A stretch of DNA of 64,000 bases. It comes from Sedimenticola hydrogenitrophicus (GTDB taxonomy: Bacteria; Pseudomonadota; Gammaproteobacteria; Chromatiales; Chromatiaceae). Shown one piece after another: positions 59,404 through 64,000 of the stretch. Position 1 is the first letter of the stretch. The number at the start of each line of letters is the position of its first letter. The position numbers were made by a program, and so were the translations under genes. Below the pieces are notes generated by a model. The model ran no database searches. It saw nothing but the letters and a program-made list of their open reading frames with translations, and was not told where the DNA came from. Where the stretch lies: assembly GCF_025175675.1 (NCBI RefSeq), contig NZ_JANIOA010000016.1, positions 1-64,000 on the forward strand, given 5' to 3'.

Positions 59404-59422
59404 CGGCCGATCCGGGGAGGGA

Positions 59423-60181
59423 TCAGTGTTCGGCAATCTCTCTCAGACCGTCCGGATCCAACAGGCGCAGGCGTTTATGGCGCAGCTGAATCAGGTCATT
59501 TTTCTGAAACCGCGTCAGCACCCGGCTGACCGTTTCACTCGCCAGCCCGAGATAACTGCCGATGTCGCTTCTCGACATACCGATCTGAAACTCGACCTGG
59601 CGCATGCCGCGTGAATACAGACGCTTGGTCAAATTGAGCAGGAATCCGGCAAGACGCTGATCCGCACTCTGATGGATCAGTGCGGTGATCAGCTGGTGGT
59701 TGAACGCCACCTCGGCACTCAACATGCTGATAATGCCCCGCTGCAACTCCTCCAGCAGATACCCGGTCTCCGCGAGGGACTCCATTCGCAACTCACAGAC
59801 GCTGCTGTCCTGCAGCGCGCGGGCGGTATAGGGGTATCGCTGGCTCGAGAGGCCCTCCATGCCGATCAGCTCGCCGATGAGGTGAAAACCGACCACCTGA
59901 TCATGACCGGAGACCTTGGGAATATAGGTCTTGAACGAACCCGATTTGACGGCAAAAACCGACCGGAACGGATCATCTTTGAGAAAGATCGTCTCCCCGC
60001 GGGCCACCTGGCGACGCCGCAGCAGCACCCCTTCCGGCACATGACTCCCCTCCTCGGCATACTCAAGGATGGAACACATCGGGTCCATGCCGCAATCCTG
60101 GCAGGCCACTTCGCCGGCCGCCAGCTTTTCCGGCACTCTTCTACGCCCGATATGCGGAATCTGTTTCTTCAGTTTTTCCAT
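59423..60181 (-). CDS. fnr: oxygen-sensing FNR-type regulator (ANR/FNR)
   Basis: The 252-residue protein has the N-terminal iron-sulfur cysteines C27-X2-C30-X5-C36 (ACQDCGMDPMC) plus C129 in DSSVCEL, matching the FNR cluster ligands. The recognition helix GLASETVSRVLTRF has the E-X-X-S-R pattern that reads TTGAT sites. It senses oxygen and controls anaerobic genes. Proximity to ubiTUV fits anaerobic quinone control, but I found no good TTGAT-N4-ATCAA box in their upstream regions. Confidence 0.93.
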   Translation of the reverse strand: MEKLKKQIPHIGRRRVPEKLAAGEVACQDCGMDPMCSILEYAEEGSHVPEGVLLRRRQVARGETIFLKDDPFRSVFAVKSGSFKTYIPKVSGHDQVVGFHLIGELIGMEGLSSQRYPYTARALQDSSVCELRMESLAETGYLLEELQRGIISMLSAEVAFNHQLITALIHQSADQRLAGFLLNLTKRLYSRGMRQVEFQIGMSRSDIGSYLGLASETVSRVLTRFQKNDLIQLRHKRLRLLDPDGLREIAEH

Positions 60182-60402
60182 TCGTCAATCGTTGTTCAGT
60201 CGCTGATGGTTCAACATATCCTGCCAAAAACATGACAATAATTATACACGGTCTAGCAGCAATTCTTATTCACCGCCATGGGTTGCGGTGAATTGCCCTC
60301 ACCCGGTGTCGGCATGAATTTCCCGCGCGGGAGACAGCACGACACCCTGCCAGTACCACCTGAACAGGGTGCCTGTTTTACTGACAAACGTCAGACAGTA
60401 GT

Positions 60403-61377
60403 CTACTTGAATAACGCTTCCACGGAAAATCCATCCTTTTCCAGGATGCCACGCAGGCGCTTCAGGGCATCCATCTGAATCTGTCGGACCCGCTCCCGGG
60501 TGACCCCCAGTTCATTGGCTACCTGCTCCAGGGTGGCGTTTTCATAGCCGTGCAGCCCAAACCGCCGTTCCACCACCTCACGTTGCTTATCATTCAGCTT
60601 GTTCAACCAGTCATCCAGATTCGCGGTCATTCCCTCGCTCTGCAGGCTGTCGGAAGGGTCTTCCGACTGCACATCGGGGATAGTGTCGAGCAGCGGTTTG
60701 TCGGCATTCTTGCCGAACGGCGTGTCGACGGAGGTGATCCGCTCATTCAAGCCCAGCATGTGTTTGACTTCATCGATCGGCTTGTCGAGCAGTTCCGCTA
60801 TCTCATCGGCGGTCGGCTCATGATCCAGTTGCTGGGTCAGGGCTCGTGCCGCGCGCAGATAGACATTGATCTCCTTGACCACATGAATCGGCAGGCGAAT
60901 GGTGCGCGTCTGATTCATGATCGCCCGCTCGATGGTCTGCCGGATCCACCAGGTGGCGTAAGTTGAGAAGCGGAATCCCCGTTCCGGATCGAATTTTTCC
61001 ACCGCCCGAATCAGACCCAGATTCCCCTCTTCGATCAGATCGAGCAGGGCAAGGCCGCGGTTCATGTAGCGTCGGGCGATCTTTACCACTAATCGCAGAT
61101 TACTTTCGATCATGCGCTGGCGGGCGGCGATATCGCCTTTCTGCGCCAGCCTGGCCAGCGTAACCTCCTCTTGTGCGGTCAGCAGTTTTGAACCACCGAT
61201 TTCACTCAGATAGAGTCGCGTTGCGTCCATCTGGGCGGATTGGCCGGCCGCATCTTCACTTTCGGATATGATTTTTACATCCTTATCCGCAGGTCGTTTT
61301 GTCCTTGTCGTGGTTCCCGGGGATACCGACAAGCCGGCATTCCCCTCACTCTCCTTATCCAACTGCCGTTTGACCAT
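60403..61377 (-). CDS. rpoS: stationary-phase sigma factor RpoS
   Basis: The 324-residue sigma-70-family factor has region 2 ([39 protein letters not shown]), region 3 and region 4 ([19 protein letters not shown]). Its place downstream of nlpD is the conserved rpoS context. ATG 61377 with AGGAGG seven bases upstream is chosen over a start 16 codons earlier. Stress control through a promoter within nlpD is known in relatives but not traced here. The 221-bp gap 60182-60402 to fnr shows no gene. Confidence 0.96.
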   Translation of the reverse strand: MVKRQLDKESEGNAGLSVSPGTTTRTKRPADKDVKIISESEDAAGQSAQMDATRLYLSEIGGSKLLTAQEEVTLARLAQKGDIAARQRMIESNLRLVVKIARRYMNRGLALLDLIEEGNLGLIRAVEKFDPERGFRFSTYATWWIRQTIERAIMNQTRTIRLPIHVVKEINVYLRAARALTQQLDHEPTADEIAELLDKPIDEVKHMLGLNERITSVDTPFGKNADKPLLDTIPDVQSEDPSDSLQSEGMTANLDDWLNKLNDKQREVVERRFGLHGYENATLEQVANELGVTRERVRQIQMDALKRLRGILEKDGFSVEALFK

Positions 61378-61421
61378 AAAAATCCTCCTGTCAAATCTCC
61401 GCGGACAGACCGATGAGTAAA

Positions 61422-62297
61422 TCATGGGTGGCGAGGCAACAGCTTCAGTGGATCAACAGGCGCACCATTACGTCTGATCTCAAAATGAAGCATGGGTTTT
61501 CCATTACCATCGCTGCCCATTTCCGCAATACGTATCCCTTTCTTTACCGTATCACCTTCTTTAACATGGATTTTTTTATTATAACCGTAGGCGCTGAGAA
61601 AATTTTTATTATGTTTGATGATAACCAGTCGCCCGTATCCAATCAAACCACTTCCTGCGTAGACCACCTTGCCCGTCTCCGCGGCGTTGACCGGGGCTCC
61701 GTATTGCCCTTCGATCTTCACCCCTTTTCTCACCGGATCGCCTTTGACAAAACGCTGTACCACCGGGCCTTTTGTCGGCCATAGCCAGTGTAACGTTAAA
61801 TTGTTACCGGTTATTTTCTCCTCGGCCTGGCTTGATGATACCCCTATTGATGGCGATTCGGATACCTCCTTACCAGATACTACCGGTTTATTCGGCCGAG
61901 CGGCACCTGTTGATTGTGGGGTTTTTGTCGAAGCCTGACGGACAACCCGTTTCCGTGGTGCGGGCACCAGGCGCAAGCGCTGGCCTGGATAGATGGTATA
62001 AGGGTGCCCGATTCCGTTCCAGCGGGCAATAGAGGTGTAATCGATGCCGAAACGCCAGGCGATGGAGTACAGGGTGTCGCCTTGCGCTACCCGGTAGGCA
62101 CCGGGTCTGGCGCCGACATGCTGCGGCGGCGGGTGGTCACGGGAAACCACCGGTGCCCTCACCGGGGCGCCGCAACCGCCCAGACTCCCGGTCAACAGCA
62201 ATACGATCAGGCAGTCGCGAACCCTCCTGGCGTCCTTTGCCCGCGGACCCGGCGCAATAAGCCGGATGTCGCCGCAGCCGATCCGGAGACCGATCAT
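61422..62297 (-). CDS. nlpD: NlpD lipoprotein, LysM and M23-type amidase activator
   Basis: The 291-residue protein has a long N-terminal region, then a lipoprotein signal ([13 protein letters not shown]), a LysM repeat ([20 protein letters not shown]) and an M23-type domain ([20 protein letters not shown] and [20 protein letters not shown]). It activates cell-wall amidases at division. The start is uncertain: ATG 62297 gives a 25-residue stretch before the hydrophobic signal; TTG 62321 adds eight more residues. Confidence 0.92.
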   Translation of the reverse strand: MIGLRIGCGDIRLIAPGPRAKDARRVRDCLIVLLLTGSLGGCGAPVRAPVVSRDHPPPQHVGARPGAYRVAQGDTLYSIAWRFGIDYTSIARWNGIGHPYTIYPGQRLRLVPAPRKRVVRQASTKTPQSTGAARPNKPVVSGKEVSESPSIGVSSSQAEEKITGNNLTLHWLWPTKGPVVQRFVKGDPVRKGVKIEGQYGAPVNAAETGKVVYAGSGLIGYGRLVIIKHNKNFLSAYGYNKKIHVKEGDTVKKGIRIAEMGSDGNGKPMLHFEIRRNGAPVDPLKLLPRHP

Positions 62298-62365
62298 TTT
62301 GCCATACACCTTACCTGTCAATATTACGCCCGCTCCTGGTTTGCCACGGCTGATTCAACCAGGGG

Positions 62366-62953
62366 CTACTGGGATAGCTTGACCCAGGTGACGGCCAGGC
62401 CGATCAGCAGCACCGAAGTCCAGCCAATCCTATCAATATATTTATGCAGTGTACCCTCCATACGTTCACCTCCCCAGGCCATCAGGCCGGCCACCAGGAA
62501 GAAGCGTGCGCCGCGCCCGATAAAGGATGCCAGGATAAAGGGCAATAACGCCATCGAGATGACCCCGGCAGTGATGGTGAACAGTTTGTAGGGAATGGGC
62601 GAGAATCCGGCCAGGAAGATCGCCCAAAAGCCCCACTCGCCAAACCACTCCCGCACCTGCAGATATTTGGGGAAATAGCCCGCCCCCCGGAGCAGGGGTT
62701 CGATCAGCTCAAAGGCAAACAGGCCGATCAGATAGCCCAGTAGCCCTCCCAGGACAGATGCCACCGTGGTCAAAGCGGCGAAGTTCCACGCCTTGTCTGG
62801 ATTGGCCAGAGTCATCGGCGCCAGCATGACGTCGGGGGGGATGGGGAAAAACGAGGATTCGGCAAAACTGAGCCCGGCCAGGTAGTGCGGGGCATGGCGA
62901 TGGCGCGACCACTGCAGCACACGCGCATACAGACGGGAAAAGAGTTTCATCAC
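62366..62953 (-). CDS. yqaA: YqaA-family membrane protein (DedA superfamily)
   Basis: The 195-residue protein has about five membrane helices and the DedA/YqaA features [20 protein letters not shown] and [14 protein letters not shown]. The function is unknown; DedA relatives are lipid flippases or transporters. It overlaps the pcm stop by four bases and belongs to the surE-pcm-yqaA-nlpD-rpoS unit. Confidence 0.88.
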   Translation of the reverse strand: MMKLFSRLYARVLQWSRHRHAPHYLAGLSFAESSFFPIPPDVMLAPMTLANPDKAWNFAALTTVASVLGGLLGYLIGLFAFELIEPLLRGAGYFPKYLQVREWFGEWGFWAIFLAGFSPIPYKLFTITAGVISMALLPFILASFIGRGARFFLVAGLMAWGGERMEGTLHKYIDRIGWTSVLLIGLAVTWVKLSQ

Positions 62954-63612
62954 AGCGTGCCCCCCAGCAGCGGGACGAAAACCACCTGTTCGAGCAGCTC
63001 TTTCTCATAGCCGGTCCGGGTGCGGATCACCCGCACCAGAACCTGCTCGGAGCGATTGCCAATGGGCAGGATCATACAGCCGCCGACACGCAGCTGCTCC
63101 ACCAGCGCCAGGGGAATGCCCTCCGGGGCCGCGGTGACCAGTATGCCGTCGAATGGCGCATATTCAGGTAGCCCCATACCCCCGTCGCGATGCTGCAGAC
63201 GGATATTGCGGATATGCAGCTCCTGGAAGCGTCTTCTCGCCTGTAGGTGCAATGATTTGATCCGCTCCACGCTATAGACCCGTTTTACCAGCCGCGACAG
63301 GATCGCCGTCTGGTATCCGGAACCGGTACCGATCTCCAGCACCGTCTCCATCGGCGCCACCTCCAGCAGCAGTTCGGTCATCCGGGCCACGATAAACGGC
63401 TGGGAGATGGTCTGGCCCTGGCCGATGGGCAGTGCGGTATCCTCATAGGCCCGACTGGCAAGCGCCTCATCCACGAAGATATGACGCGGTGTATGGCGAA
63501 TGGCGTCGAGGACGGCGCGGTTGCCGATCCCTTCATCCCGCAGGCGCTGTATCAACCGCTCCCGGGTGCGCTGTGAGGTCATGCCGATGCCGCGGTGCAG
63601 GGTACTGCTCAT
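62950..63612 (-). CDS. pcm: protein-L-isoaspartate O-methyltransferase
   Basis: The 220-residue enzyme repairs isoaspartyl residues. SAM motif [13 protein letters not shown] and the catalytic-loop region [17 protein letters not shown] are seen, with [17 protein letters not shown] near the acceptor site. A start ten codons later (MTSQRTRE) is possible. It overlaps surE by four bases. Confidence 0.94.
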   Translation of the reverse strand: MSSTLHRGIGMTSQRTRERLIQRLRDEGIGNRAVLDAIRHTPRHIFVDEALASRAYEDTALPIGQGQTISQPFIVARMTELLLEVAPMETVLEIGTGSGYQTAILSRLVKRVYSVERIKSLHLQARRRFQELHIRNIRLQHRDGGMGLPEYAPFDGILVTAAPEGIPLALVEQLRVGGCMILPIGNRSEQVLVRVIRTRTGYEKELLEQVVFVPLLGGTL

Positions 63613-64000
63613 CGCCCCAGCCTGCTCAGCCAGTCACCCAGGCGATCGATATCGGTATGCCGGGTCAGATCCACCTGGAGCGGTGTGACCGAGACGTAGC
63701 CCTCCCTGATGGCATGAAAATCCGTGCCCGCACCGGCATCCTGCTCGAGGCCGGCCGGTCCCACCCAGTATATTGTGCGCCCCCGCGGGTCGGTGTCGCG
63801 CACTACCGGTTCGGCCCGATGACGATGGCCGAGCCGGGTGACCTGATAACCCTTCAGCTCCGCATAGGGGAGATCCGGTATATTCACATTGATAATGGTA
63901 TCCGAGGCCAGGGGTTCCGCCTGCAGATGCTGAACCAGTTCCCGGGCGACCTGCGCTCCGGTGGCAAAATGCTTTGGTTCATGGGCATTCATGGAGAGGG
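63609..64000 (-). CDS. surE: 5'/3'-nucleotidase SurE, C-terminal part (5' truncated by window end)
   Basis: About 130 C-terminal residues of SurE are present, with [28 protein letters not shown] and [20 protein letters not shown], the SurE signature end. The frame continues through the window edge upstream of [12 protein letters not shown], so the metal-binding N-terminus is missing here. It is first in the surE-pcm-yqaA set. Confidence 0.92.
   Translation of the reverse strand, partial: LSMNAHEPKHFATGAQVARELVQHLQAEPLASDTIINVNIPDLPYAELKGYQVTRLGHRHRAEPVVRDTDPRGRTIYWVGPAGLEQDAGAGTDFHAIREGYVSVTPLQVDLTRHTDIDRLGDWLSRLGR

Overview
The window looks like a chromosome segment of a sulfur-oxidising gammaproteobacterium with a polar flagellum, comparable to the Sedimenticola / Candidatus Thiodiazotropha group. 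That placement is inferred from gene content: a cytoplasmic sulfur-transfer set (rhodanese-tusA-dsrE2), an iron-sulfur APS reductase operon, polyhydroxyalkanoate (PHA) genes, the nlpD-rpoS / pcm-surE neighbourhood and a Pseudomonas/Vibrio-type fli-flh-che block. No sequence search was possible.

Layout. 1-1.2 kb: C-terminal end of a LuxR-type regulator, a tRNA-Ser with a nearby copy of its 3' end, and a YbaK-family deacylase. 1.4-6.45 kb: a methyltransferase, then a sulfate-assimilation operon (cysH, a CxxC thioredoxin-fold protein, a TSUP transporter, siroheme sulfite reductase) closed by a strong terminator. 7.0-11.45 kb: a divergent PHA locus, phasin-phaB leftward and phasin-phaC rightward, with two identical-arm palindromes between them. 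11.5-18.5 kb: an OmpA lipoprotein, DUF2058 protein, glutamine amidotransferase, class II aldolase, modBC without modA, mobB, DUF4197 protein and an unknown exported protein.

19.1-38.6 kb is one long leftward block: fliLMNOPQR-flhB-flhA, then flhF-flhG-fliA-cheY-cheZ-cheA-cheB-motCD-parC-parP-cheW, a 57-residue protein and a DUF2802 protein. A sigma-54-like promoter precedes fliL, and a 265-bp palindromic repeat separates flhA from flhF. 39-47.5 kb: a zinc metallopeptidase, an MFS transporter, a hybrid histidine kinase divergent from a response regulator with degenerate GGDEF and EAL regions, a Crp/Fnr regulator and a DUF2892 protein. 47.5-53.9 kb: an AI-2E-family permease, an unknown protein, a LysR regulator, an unknown exported protein, a FadL porin, and dsrE2/tusA/rhodanese.

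54.3-60.2 kb: cysG and the oxygen-independent ubiquinone genes ubiT, ubiV and ubiU, with sirB-like and fnr genes. 60.4-64 kb: rpoS, nlpD, yqaA, pcm and the truncated surE.

The genes fit a life at redox boundaries: sulfur trafficking, carbon storage as PHA, motility and chemotaxis, quinone synthesis without oxygen, FNR-type oxygen sensing and RpoS stress control. Intergenic spaces carry at least four families of short inverted-repeat elements without transposase genes. No CRISPR array, rRNA operon, prophage or complete insertion sequence was seen. I did not find a clearly new multi-gene system; the most unusual items are the PHA synthase with a C-terminal helix-hairpin-helix domain, the CheB with Asn at the expected catalytic Asp, the degenerate GGDEF/EAL regulator and the repeat families.
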